From: Barthelona sp. PAP020
Lineage: Eukaryota; Metamonada: BaSk clade
Direction of reading: 5' to 3'
Length of the DNA stretch: 21,436 bases
NCBI GenBank assembly: GCA_040182905.1
Contig: JARQWU010000181.1
Coordinates: forward strand, 1 to 21,436
How positions within the stretch are numbered: the first letter of the stretch is position 1; each line of letters begins with the position of its first letter. The notes below the pieces were generated by a model. It saw only the letters and a program-made list of their open reading frames with translations, was not told the DNA's origin and searched no databases. Shown here piece by piece: positions 1-7,085 of the stretch. The position numbers and the translations under genes were made by a program.

Positions 1-159
1 CTCATTTACACTGCAAATTTCAAATAATCCGTCAACTCCTTCTCTTTCATTCATTAAATCATTACAATAACATAATCCTTGAACGTAACGATAATCTGTC
101 AATATTGTTTCAATTATGTAATCATAAACACTTTTAAACAGTGTTTTCGCATCTGTCAT
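1..159 (-). CDS. Partial protein, probable RhoGEF (DH domain) N-terminus
   Basis: A minus-strand reading frame opens at an ATG (157-159) and stays open for 53 codons to the left edge of the window, so only the N-terminus is present. Residues 15-30 include ETILTDYRYVQGL, which has the exact spacing of the first conserved block of Dbl-homology domains (E-x3-T-[ED]-x2-Y-V-x2-L). DH domains exchange nucleotide on Rho-family GTPases and so control actin. The domain would begin almost at the N-terminus. The gene diverges from the SERRATE-like gene across about 200 nt. The assignment rests on one short motif, since the rest of the domain lies outside the window. The frame itself is well supported by its natural composition and clean start. 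Confidence 0.5.
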   Translation of the reverse strand, partial: MTDAKTLFKSVYDYIIETILTDYRYVQGLCYCNDLMNEREGVDGLFEICSVNE

Positions 160-200
160 GGTATTCTATATGTATTCAATTAATAATCATCAAAAAAAAT

Positions 201-255
201 TGTTCTTTCAATACAACATACCTTTGTTCTTTCAATACAACATACCTTTGTTCTT
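201..255. repeat. 24-bp tandem duplication
   Basis: Two perfect copies of a 24-nt unit beginning TGTTCTTTCAATACAAC lie at 201-224 and 225-248, followed by a partial third copy (TGTTCTT, 249-255). The array sits in the spacer between two divergent genes. It looks like a recent slippage or duplication event. No function is visible. Confidence 0.9.
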
Positions 256-351
256 CAAAATATCATAAATTGAGTATTTCTAAAATGTTGCTTTTTATTC
301 CTTTGATAAATAGAAAAAATTAAAAAATTGTAAGAAGAAAAAAAAGAAAAA

Positions 352-361
352 TCATTTTTTT
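352..361 (+). promoter_or_regulatory. Initiator (Inr) of the SERRATE-like gene
   Basis: TCATTTTTTT lies directly before the ATG at 362. It fits the metamonad/trichomonad initiator TCA(+1)Y[T/A], in which transcription starts at the A, giving an 8-nt 5' UTR. The inference comes from position and from similar elements before other genes in the window. Confidence 0.55.
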
Positions 362-1156
362 ATGAATAGACCATCACAAGCTCCAAATAGATCAACGAAA
401 GGGCGAAGTGGTGCTTGGTCACGTACACCAGAAGATGATAGTTCAAAAAACTACAGAACAAGGCAAAGTTATCAACAGCAACCATCATACAATCAACGTA
501 GAGATCATTCTAATGCCCCTAAAAGAGCGCCTGAACATCGTTCTTCATATGATAGTTCTTTTGATAACTCACGTTCATTTGCCGATTTTGTGAGAGAAAA
601 TCGTAACAAAAGACCGGAAGAATTACTCTTGGAATGGTATGAAAAATCTTTGAGCGATAAAACAATTAAGACAGAAAAATTAGATTTTGAAGACCTTACT
701 GAAATAGAAAGGCCATATGTTGAGAAATTAATCCAAAAAGAGCTTGAAAACTTTGATTTTTCCAAATATTATGAGGTAACAAAGGTTGATGATGAGCACT
801 ATTGTTGGACTTGTATTGCACCTTCATTACAAAATAAGTTGAACCCTGCTTTGACATCTGGGTCGGATTCCAAATTGTGTGAGACACCTTTTATTGACAA
901 AAACTATGTTGAAAATCATATTAGGGACAAACACACTGATTTTATCAAGGAAAAAGCCAAAGAAAAAGTTTTAAATGATTTGCAATGGAAATTTAATCTT
1001 GAACATTCCACCAATGACCCAATTTTAAGACATTTGATGAATTTTTTAAAATCTCATTATGCCTCACGTTCAGGCAATCAATCAATTGGTATTGTATCTT
1101 ATGAAAATGTAGAGCCTGTTTTAATGGACATTCAAAAACCACAGAAAAATATGTGA
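362..1156 (+). CDS. Compact SERRATE/ARS2-like zinc-finger protein
   Basis: The product is 264 aa. Residues 1-70 are basic, S/R/Q-rich and probably disordered. Around residues 72-98, SFADFVRENRNKRPEELLLE is followed by WYEK, resembling the N-terminal SERRATE/ARS2 motif (F..F......EE....Y..Y). Near residues 147-192 a CxxC (CWTC) is followed, after an insertion, by PFIDKNYVENHIRDKHTDFI, which matches the ARS2/SERRATE C2H2 finger (FxxxxxVxxHxxxKHxxxI). ARS2/SERRATE couples the nuclear cap-binding complex to RNA processing and decay. The protein is far shorter than the 700-900 aa of plant and animal members and lacks a recognisable central RRM-like and leg region. The start is the first ATG, 8 nt after an initiator. 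A different zinc-finger RNA-processing factor cannot be excluded. Confidence 0.55.
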   Translation: MNRPSQAPNRSTKGRSGAWSRTPEDDSSKNYRTRQSYQQQPSYNQRRDHSNAPKRAPEHRSSYDSSFDNSRSFADFVRENRNKRPEELLLEWYEKSLSDKTIKTEKLDFEDLTEIERPYVEKLIQKELENFDFSKYYEVTKVDDEHYCWTCIAPSLQNKLNPALTSGSDSKLCETPFIDKNYVENHIRDKHTDFIKEKAKEKVLNDLQWKFNLEHSTNDPILRHLMNFLKSHYASRSGNQSIGIVSYENVEPVLMDIQKPQKNM

Positions 1157-1236
1157 TCGTGGAAAAACAATAAATAACAAAAACCATTCTTATTTTTATT
1201 TAATACTATTATATTAAACTATAATAATAAACCGAA

Positions 1237-1598
1237 TTATTCATCAAGTTCAGAATCATCAATGATGAAACGAAGACGATAAGAATCAACACCAGAGGAA
1301 AGAACAGTGAAGATGTTACGATAATCGTATTTCTTCAAGAACTTCTTGGTAAGATATTTGATAGTTTGTTTGGAATAAGGAACAAAAACAGTAACTAACA
1401 AAGAGGTTTCTGTTGATGAAACTTCACAATTTCCATCAAGGTTACCAGTCTTTCCGTCGAATTTAAGACGGGCTTCAAAATAAGCCTTGAGTTCTTCAAG
1501 GTCGATAAGATCACGGTTAACGGCAACAGAGCAGTCTAAAACAAAAGTACGAGACTAACAATTGTTAGATTATATAAATTATGTATACATACGGCCAT
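1237..1598 (-). CDS. RPL22: 60S ribosomal protein eL22 (RPL22), spliced
   Basis: The gene lies on the minus strand as join(complement 1593-1598, 1237-1554). Exon 1 is only ATGGCC, followed by a 38-nt intron (1555-1592). Exon 2 then reads on in frame to a TAA at 1237-1239, giving a 107-aa protein starting MASRTFVLDCSVAVNRDLI. The eL22 signatures are visible: F-x-LDC near the N-terminus, LKFDGKTGNLDG around residues 32-43, the VPYSKQTIKYLTKKFLKKY block at residues 60-78, a YRLRFI strand and an acidic C-terminus. Length is close to the usual 110-130 aa. The protein binds large-subunit rRNA. Without splicing there is no good start, because the exon 2 frame has no ATG before the conserved N-terminus. 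Codon use (CGT, ACC, GTT) is less AT-biased than in neighbouring genes, as expected for high expression. Confidence 0.93.
1555..1592 (-). other. 38-nt spliceosomal intron in RPL22
   Basis: On the minus strand the intron starts GTATGT and ends TCTAACAATTGTTAG. It therefore has a canonical 5' splice site, a branch-point-like CTAAC and a TAG acceptor only 9 nt after that C. Removing it joins ATG GCC to TCT CGT in frame and restores the eL22 N-terminus. The last 14 nt (CTAACAATTGTTAG) are a perfect palindrome. Confidence 0.9.
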
Positions 1599-1923
1599 CA
1601 CAGAAGGGGTAAGAACAGTTATGTCTGTAAAGAACAAAAAAGCTTCGCCCAAATTTTTGGAACTTTTTGAACAAATTTTTAAACCTTTTTAGACCTTTAA
1701 AAAAACAACTTGAAATGATAAAATATAATTTACATGCATCCTTACCTTTGACCAAATTTGATAAACTTTAAAATGAAATTTTCTTCAAGTTGTTTTATTC
1801 AGATTGATGATTCAATAATTCAAAGCTTTTGCAAATAGTGTAAATATTTTTACAAAAAAAAAAAGAATTTAAATTGGCTTCAACCGCCATGAAAAAGCAC
1901 AACAGATATCACTTTGAGCAAAA
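1599..1923. other. Divergent spacer between RPL22 and CDC20
   Basis: This 325-nt AT-rich spacer separates the RPL22 start (minus) from the CDC20 start (plus) and should hold both promoters. Next to RPL22 is a pyrimidine-rich tract (CTTACCCCTTCT on the minus strand). Next to CDC20 is an initiator at 1909. An ATG at 1889 is out of frame with CDC20 and lies upstream of the predicted transcription start. No gene was seen. Confidence 0.5.
1909..1916 (+). promoter_or_regulatory. Initiator (Inr) of CDC20
   Basis: TCACTTTG begins 15 nt before the ATG at 1924 and fits TCAY[T/A]. Starting transcription at the A (1911) gives a 13-nt 5' UTR and skips the out-of-frame ATG at 1889, which supports both the initiator and the chosen start codon. 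Confidence 0.5.
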
Positions 1924-3165
1924 ATGAACAGTACAGCATCTCGAGTAATGCCAAATCGAGAATCTATTGATTCTTCAACAACGGAATATCAAATAACTGA
2001 GTATGAAATGATTGAAAAAATGAAAAAATCCAATGATTCTTTTCAAACACAGGTTGATGAAACATTTGGACAATCAGAAAAGATCTTAAAGTTTCAATAT
2101 AATCCTCCAAAACCTCCAGAAGGTCATATTAATCCAAATAAGGCTTTGTATTCTCAAAATCGAGTTATAAATGATATTCAATCATATAGAAGAGTTCCTA
2201 GAGAAGCAGAAAGAGTGTTAGATGCAAACGGTTTATCTAATGATTTTTATTTGAATTTGTTAGATTGGAGTTCGAGAAATGTTTTGGCTGTTGGTGTGGG
2301 GAGAATTGTATTTTTATGGAATGGAACAACCGAAAATGTTGTGTCCTTGTGTGAATTACCTGATAATCAACCGGTAACATCGGTTAAATGGATGGATGGT
2401 GGAACACATCTGGCAGTTGGCACAACAAATGGGTCTGTTCTTTTGTTTGATGTCATTAAACAAAAGCAAGTCAGGTGCATGTTAGGTCATTCCAATCGTG
2501 TTGGGGCCTTAGCATGGAATAACCATATACTTTCTGCAGGTGGTGCAGATGCATTGATCACAAATCACGATGTTAGAGTTTCAAATCATTTGGTCAACAC
2601 TTGGTCTTCTCATGTAGGGGAAATCTGTGGTTTAGAATGGTCACCTAATGGCCAGCAACTTGCTTCAGGAGGCAATGACAATATAGTAGCTGTTTGGAGG
2701 GAATCTACTGATTCGCCTATCATTCAACTAAATCAACATCGTGCAGCTGTTAAAGCTTTGGCTTGGTGTCCATGGCAAAATAATTTGCTATGTACTGGGG
2801 GAGGAACAGCAGATAGAACATTAAAATTTTGGAGCACTTCAAGTAGGGGAGTTTTATTAAATAGTATTGATACAGGTAGTCAGGTTTGTTCAGTGAAGTG
2901 GTCACAAAATACAAGGGAATTGGTATCAGGGCACGGATTTCAACAACATCAATTAATCATTTGGAAATATCCAAAAATGACCAAAGTAGCTGAATTGACA
3001 GGTCATACAGAGAGAGTTTTACATCTTGCATTGGCTCCAAATGGTGAAACATTGTGTTCTGCTGGTGATCAAACTTTAAGATTCTGGAAGTGTTTTGAAA
3101 AACAAGCACAACAGGGTAAAGAGTCTCAGTCTAGTTCTATTCTTTATGCCATTAATGAAAGGTGA
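1924..3165 (+). CDS. CDC20: CDC20/Fizzy-type WD40 activator of the APC/C
   Basis: The 413-aa protein carries an N-terminal regulatory tail followed by a seven-bladed WD40 propeller (about residues 95-395). The diagnostic block around residues 90-125 (RVPREAERVLDA, DFYLNLLDWSSRNVLAVG) is that of CDC20/CDH1 proteins. SGHG, WKYPKMTKVAEL and FWKCFE in the last blades favour CDC20 over CDH1. KILK at residues 53-56 matches the KILR Mad2-binding motif. The C-box appears as SRVMPNR (residues 6-12) rather than DR[FY]IPxR, and the protein ends ER rather than the usual IR tail. CDC20 recruits substrates to the anaphase-promoting complex in mitosis. The stop lies 58 nt before the elongin C ATG. Confidence 0.93.
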   Translation: MNSTASRVMPNRESIDSSTTEYQITEYEMIEKMKKSNDSFQTQVDETFGQSEKILKFQYNPPKPPEGHINPNKALYSQNRVINDIQSYRRVPREAERVLDANGLSNDFYLNLLDWSSRNVLAVGVGRIVFLWNGTTENVVSLCELPDNQPVTSVKWMDGGTHLAVGTTNGSVLLFDVIKQKQVRCMLGHSNRVGALAWNNHILSAGGADALITNHDVRVSNHLVNTWSSHVGEICGLEWSPNGQQLASGGNDNIVAVWRESTDSPIIQLNQHRAAVKALAWCPWQNNLLCTGGGTADRTLKFWSTSSRGVLLNSIDTGSQVCSVKWSQNTRELVSGHGFQQHQLIIWKYPKMTKVAELTGHTERVLHLALAPNGETLCSAGDQTLRFWKCFEKQAQQGKESQSSSILYAINER

Positions 3166-3223
3166 ATTCTTTGAACTTTGTTTATGTAAATATATTTTTC
3201 TTTTCGTTATTTTTGAGTTTTTC

Positions 3224-3520
3224 ATGAACAGCGGTACAATAACGTTAATTTCAAATGATGGTTATGAATATATAGTGTCAACTCAAGCGGCTATGTGTTC
3301 AAAATATGTTCGAGAATTTTTGGCTTCAGATGAAACTTTGATGAAAAGCCCATTTTTATTACGATTTGACAATATAAATGGTGCGACATTAGAACTAGTG
3401 TGCAAATATTTCTTTTATAAAACCAGATGGACAAATGTCACCGCTGGAAGACCTCCCTTCAACATAAAACCTTCAACGGCATTAGACCTTTTACATGCAG
3501 CGATAGAGTTGGGAGTTTAA
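3224..3520 (+). CDS. ELOC: Elongin C (Skp1/BTB fold)
   Basis: The product is 98 aa starting at the ATG at 3224. The same frame is open further upstream, back into CDC20, but that extension is not elongin-like. TITLISNDGYEYIVSTQAAM matches the N-terminal elongin C strand and helix (human YVKLISSDGHEFIV). VCKYFFYKTRWTN, then PFNIKPSTALDLLHAA, match the C-terminal half that binds BC-box proteins. Human elongin C is 112 aa, so this is essentially full length. Elongin C is the adaptor of Cullin-2/5 ubiquitin ligases and part of the elongin transcription complex. The 58-nt gap after the CDC20 stop must hold both a 3' end and a promoter. A TTTTTCATG context places any initiator almost on the ATG. 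Confidence 0.9.
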   Translation: MNSGTITLISNDGYEYIVSTQAAMCSKYVREFLASDETLMKSPFLLRFDNINGATLELVCKYFFYKTRWTNVTAGRPPFNIKPSTALDLLHAAIELGV

Positions 3521-3660
3521 GTCATATTCTAAATTGTTTCAATTCTTTCACAAATTTTAAATTTTATGTTTTTTCGTGTGTATTCTTTGTATAAATATTT
3601 TATTATTGCTTATTTTTGGAAATTAACAAGTTTTTGGAAATAAACCTTTCAAATTTTTTT

Positions 3661-3671
3661 TCATTTTTCTT
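3661..3671 (+). promoter_or_regulatory. Initiator (Inr) of the CFAP97-like gene
   Basis: TCATTTTTCTT begins 19 nt before the ATG at 3680 and fits the TCAY[T/A] initiator, giving a 5' UTR of about 17 nt. It supports the ATG at 3680 as the start of the spliced gene rather than the later ATG at 3862, which lies inside the intron. Confidence 0.5.
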
Positions 3672-3679
3672 TTTTAAAT

Positions 3680-4512
3680 ATGGATAAGGCAATACCGATT
3701 CACAATAGGCATTTAACAAGTCGATGGAATCAGCGAGCATATGATATACACAGAAAGAAGCTCAACAAAATTAAAGGTTCCATTGACAATGCTGCACCCA
3801 AGCAATATTCCCACATTCAAAAGAATTACAAGAGATCAATTAAAGAAGAAGGTTAATTCATTTGTGTTATTGTTGTATTCTAACTGTTTTAGAGAGATGT
3901 GAAGAAATTTTCAAAGAAAATCAGATGTTACTCACAAAAATAGCTGTCATCAAATCAAGTGGAGGTAGTGTTGATACTCAATTAAAGACCCATCGCAAAC
4001 AAGAAACACTTCATGAGGCAGCAAGAAGAAGAGAGTTTGAAAGAATTGATCGAGAAAATGGAAGATTGTTAAATCGTATCAAACAAGTAAATCCAACGTA
4101 TAAACGTGAAGAATGGAAGGCACATGGAAAGAAGCACGCTCAATATTTGAAGCATATGGTGGAATTTCCAAATGACCCCACTGGTGCTATTAGTCAACTT
4201 GAAGGTGGTGTTAAATCATCAAGAAAATTGTCTAAAACTGCGAGAAAAAGTAAAGAAAACAGATTTGATGAAAATGATGAAGATTTGTATCAACCTGTTG
4301 TTGCCTCTGATAATGATAACGAAGCAGTCGAAGAACAAGAAGAGAATGTTATAGAAGAAGATGATAATCCCAATGAAGCATATCATGATGATCATTTTGT
4401 TGATTCAAATAATGATGTATATGAAGAACCTGTTGAATCAAATGAGAATTCATTTAACGATGAAAACTTCGAGGAAAACGAAAGTACTTCTCTCACTAAA
4501 GATGATGAATAA
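3680..4512 (+). CDS. CFAP97 (hemingway/KIAA1430)-like protein, spliced
   Basis: The gene is join(3680-3851, 3893-4512), 263 aa after removal of a 41-nt intron. The splice joins KEE to ERCEEIF in frame (G|AG = Glu). Exon 1 alone hits TAA three nucleotides into the intron. The region around residues 32-75 contains IDNAAPKQYSHIQKNYKRS, then KEEERCEEIFKENQMLLTKI. This matches the CFAP97 domain, whose pattern is IDxxxPKxxxHLxxNxKK followed by EEERxxxIExxNRxLL. The later RIDRENGRLLNRI repeats the motif. The C-terminal third is strongly acidic and disordered. CFAP97 proteins are linked to motile cilium assembly (Drosophila hemingway). Assignment to family is good, but orthology within the family is not resolved. 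Confidence 0.82.
3852..3892 (+). other. 41-nt spliceosomal intron in the CFAP97-like gene
   Basis: The intron starts GTTAAT and ends TTCTAACTGTTTTAG. It contains in-frame stops (TAA at 3854). Its removal restores a continuous coiled-coil with the family pattern KEEER. The 3' end, TCTAAC followed by N4 and TTAG, is nearly the same as that of the RPL22 intron. The 5' site departs from GTATGT. Confidence 0.87.
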
Positions 4513-5323
4513 CTTAAATAGTAGTCAAATTATGTTACCGAATCGAATTATCTTATATTTGGTCATGTTTTTGGTATTTTTCACTGTATAATAAAAATTA
4601 TATTTTTTTTTTCACTCGACAAAATAATAAACATTTAATAAAAGCTTTTACTGTTCAAGGTTAGAGTTTGGGTAACTTGTCACTGGTCTGTTGTGCGTAG
4701 ATTGGTTCAGAACTCTCCCATAAAAAAAAAAAAAAGGAAGGTTCTTTCCCAGGGCGAAACTTAAACAAAATAGTGATATAGAGCTGTTTAGAATATTGTT
4801 TACTTGACCTCATTTATCAATAAGATAAATTCACGTTCTTTCATTGTGTTCCGAATTAAGATGATTCTGATTGGAAACCAATTTTTACTTTACTTACAGC
4901 TTGTGTAACGTTAATATTCTTATCATAAATCATTGTATATGTATTGGATCATATTTAACAATCAGAAGTGCAAGAATAAAACCTAGAACATTGTTTATTT
5001 TGTCTTTTGGGTGAAATCCGTCCGCTTTGCTACGAACACTTTATATTTTTAATTGTCTCATGAAATAATTCATACAAAAGCTTTGAAAGATTGAAAATGA
5101 TATTCCGAAGTTGAGAACCACAAAAAAGACAACACTTTTCAATATTCTATTCTTTTTATTGGTATTGGTTCAAATAAAAAGCAGTCCTGATAAAATAAAA
5201 AAAGGAAAAACCATATCAACTGTCAAAAACAATAAGAAAAAACAAAATTGAAACAATTTCCGACAATCCAACAACAGATTCGTGATTTGAGAACCACACA
5301 ACAGAAATTTGATTGTCAAAAAA
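4513..5323. other. Convergent intergenic region, 811 nt
   Basis: This is the space between the ends of the CFAP97-like gene (plus) and CWC22 (minus), several times longer than other convergent gaps here. It contains a 14-A run at 4722-4735, a probable decayed minus-strand gene (4661-5040) and a 12-bp direct repeat TTGAGAACCACA at 5111-5122 and 5287-5298. No intact gene or structured RNA was recognised. Confidence 0.6.
4661..5040 (-). pseudogene. Possible decayed or unresolved spliced gene
   Basis: Three protein-like open segments follow one another on the minus strand. The first (5040-4930, 36 codons) includes KINNVLGFILALLIVKYDP. The second (4933-4856) includes NINVTQAVSKVKIGF. The third (4813-4661, 50 codons) includes LFKFRPGKEPS and SEPIYAQQTSDKLPKL. 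The first is in a different frame from the other two, and stops separate the second and third. Composition looks coding, but no family was recognised. An alternative is a spliced gene: a GTAAGT at 4897 and TTCTAAACAG ending at 4784 would join segments two and three in phase. Confidence 0.35.
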
Positions 5324-6913
5324 TTAAAAATCTTCAAGTTCCTCAAGATTTCCTTTTATTCCTGAAACCAACTGTAAGCAATCTGCACGAGTAAAAAACG
5401 TTATACTGTCCTGAAGAGCTTGACCATTTTCAGTTGGAATCAAACCCGTAAACTGTCCTTTCAGCTTTGATTGGAATATTCTATGAAAAAGTTTGTCCCA
5501 ACTTTTCATCTCATTGAAAAGATGTTTAATAAATACTCTTTGGTAAGAATCAGATCCATCCCTTTGGATACTCAGCTTTGTGACTATTTTGAAGTGAATT
5601 GCTTCTTTAGATAACAAATGAGCATATAATCTGGCAACATACTCATTTTCAACGCTAGAATGCCGATTACACTCCTTGTACCAATCGGAAAAGACACTTT
5701 CGAATGAAAACATAAAAACATTACCAATAGGTTCACGTTGCCAACATAACAAGTAACTTAATCTCAAATAGCTCGGATGCGTTTGTTGACTTATTCTTTC
5801 AACAATTGTTCTTGCAATTATGTATCCAACTGTGTTATTGAAAACATCAAAACCTTTCAAGATCATATGAGCCATATCATCTCCCTTAATAGCTGATTGC
5901 ATTGCCTGTTTGACTTTTCTAGCAACATTCTTTGAAAAAGAAGAAGTTAAATCCACTGTTATTTTGCTTGCTTCTTTTATCATTTCCTTAGAAGTTTCTT
6001 TTTCTGTGTTTATTGCAACCATTTGTTGTTTCTGTTGGTCTTGTTGTTCCTGTTGTTCCCGTGCCTGTTGTTCACGATTATACTCGTCCACCATAATTTC
6101 TTGGAGCAAATCTTTGACAAACACCTCATATTGCTCATTCATCCTAATGAATTCCTCTGAATTCATGGGAACAAACATAGATAGACCGAATTTTGGTTCA
6201 ATAACAGTCTCCAAATCAATATCATGAACAATAACGTCTTTATTACAAACTAAATCAAGATGCTTTCTTATCATCATTGCTCTTTGATCTTCGAAATGAA
6301 ATTTGTATTCGTTAAAGAAAATATTGATAAAATTTTCAGAATTTTTAGAAATGTTCTGGTCACGCAATATGTATCTTAACTTATTGGCAAAAAAATTCAA
6401 TTGGTTTTTGTCTTCGATAAATAAATGTCTTCCTACACACATTAAAACTTTACAAGATAAAATTATCAAAAAATCAGAAGGTCTTTCAGTCTCCAAAAAT
6501 AAACTTAACAATTGAAGTATGACTCTATTGTCTAAAACATGATAATTAATCAATTCACATAAGAAAATCATTCTGGTTTCAACATGAATGGGATCACTTT
6601 TTAAACCCTCTAATATTTCATATAATAATTGATGTATAACAATTTCACCAATTTTTGGAAAATATAAATTAATAACTGATAATAGGGAACTCAAAACATT
6701 ATCAATTCTTATTCTTGATGAAATTTTTAATTGAGTATCTAATAAACATTGAATAAATAATTCTTTCGTCCAATCTAAATTAACACAAAAAAATTCAGGC
6801 AAAACACTTTTGATGTTTGCATATGTTAATTTGTTGAAAAGAAAGCGATATGTTCTTAAAGACGTTTTCCATAATAAATTCTGAGAAGTAAAATCACCAA
6901 AAGAACTTTTCAT
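5324..6913 (-). CDS. CWC22: Pre-mRNA-splicing factor CWC22 (MIF4G + MA3)
   Basis: The 529-aa protein aligns along its length with CWC22/nucampholin. A MIF4G domain covers about residues 12-220 (LLWKTSLRTYRFLFNKLTY, then FPKIGEIVIHQLL, then HLDLV). The conserved linker LSMFVPMNSEEFIRMNEQYE is at 244-263, followed by a Gln-rich acidic stretch (281-298). An MA3 domain runs from about 325 to 435, followed by the CWC22 tail (RVFIKHLFNEM, then GLIPTENG). CWC22 joins the spliceosome around activation and, in many eukaryotes, escorts eIF4A3 to the exon junction complex. The protein lacks the long N- and C-terminal RS-rich extensions of animal members. The start is the first ATG in frame. An overlapping ATG at 6917 is out of frame. 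The presence of CWC22 agrees with the introns found nearby. Confidence 0.92.
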   Translation of the reverse strand: MKSSFGDFTSQNLLWKTSLRTYRFLFNKLTYANIKSVLPEFFCVNLDWTKELFIQCLLDTQLKISSRIRIDNVLSSLLSVINLYFPKIGEIVIHQLLYEILEGLKSDPIHVETRMIFLCELINYHVLDNRVILQLLSLFLETERPSDFLIILSCKVLMCVGRHLFIEDKNQLNFFANKLRYILRDQNISKNSENFINIFFNEYKFHFEDQRAMMIRKHLDLVCNKDVIVHDIDLETVIEPKFGLSMFVPMNSEEFIRMNEQYEVFVKDLLQEIMVDEYNREQQAREQQEQQDQQKQQMVAINTEKETSKEMIKEASKITVDLTSSFSKNVARKVKQAMQSAIKGDDMAHMILKGFDVFNNTVGYIIARTIVERISQQTHPSYLRLSYLLCWQREPIGNVFMFSFESVFSDWYKECNRHSSVENEYVARLYAHLLSKEAIHFKIVTKLSIQRDGSDSYQRVFIKHLFNEMKSWDKLFHRIFQSKLKGQFTGLIPTENGQALQDSITFFTRADCLQLVSGIKGNLEELEDF

Positions 6914-7085
6914 CCATGTAAAAAATCGATTAGAAAAAAACTATTCATCTCTTTTTCATGATCAAATATGAATAAATTTTCAAATTCATAAGTTATCAAT
7001 ATGTTTCAATAACTATTTTTTAACAATTTATAAATAATTATCAAGTTATTTAGCTTCAGTTTTTTGTACATTTTTTTTTGGTCTT

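Noticed and set aside
4745-4762. TTTCCCAGGGCGAAACTT resembles part of U1 snRNA (stem I/II junction), with an adjacent hairpin GAACTCTCC/GGAAGGTTC
   Set aside because: No 5' splice-site-pairing end, no U1-70K loop (GATCAxGAAG) and no U1A loop are nearby. The hairpin loop is a 14-A run, and the opposite strand reads like coding remnant.
5111-5298. 12-bp direct repeat TTGAGAACCACA near the CWC22 3' end
   Set aside because: Only two short copies with no inverted ends or element structure between them; not enough for a mobile element.
7066-7080. GTACATTTTTTTTTG shared by the CEP78 promoter and the region after IFT22 (10542-10556)
   Set aside because: Mostly a T run, so two copies in AT-rich DNA are expected without function.
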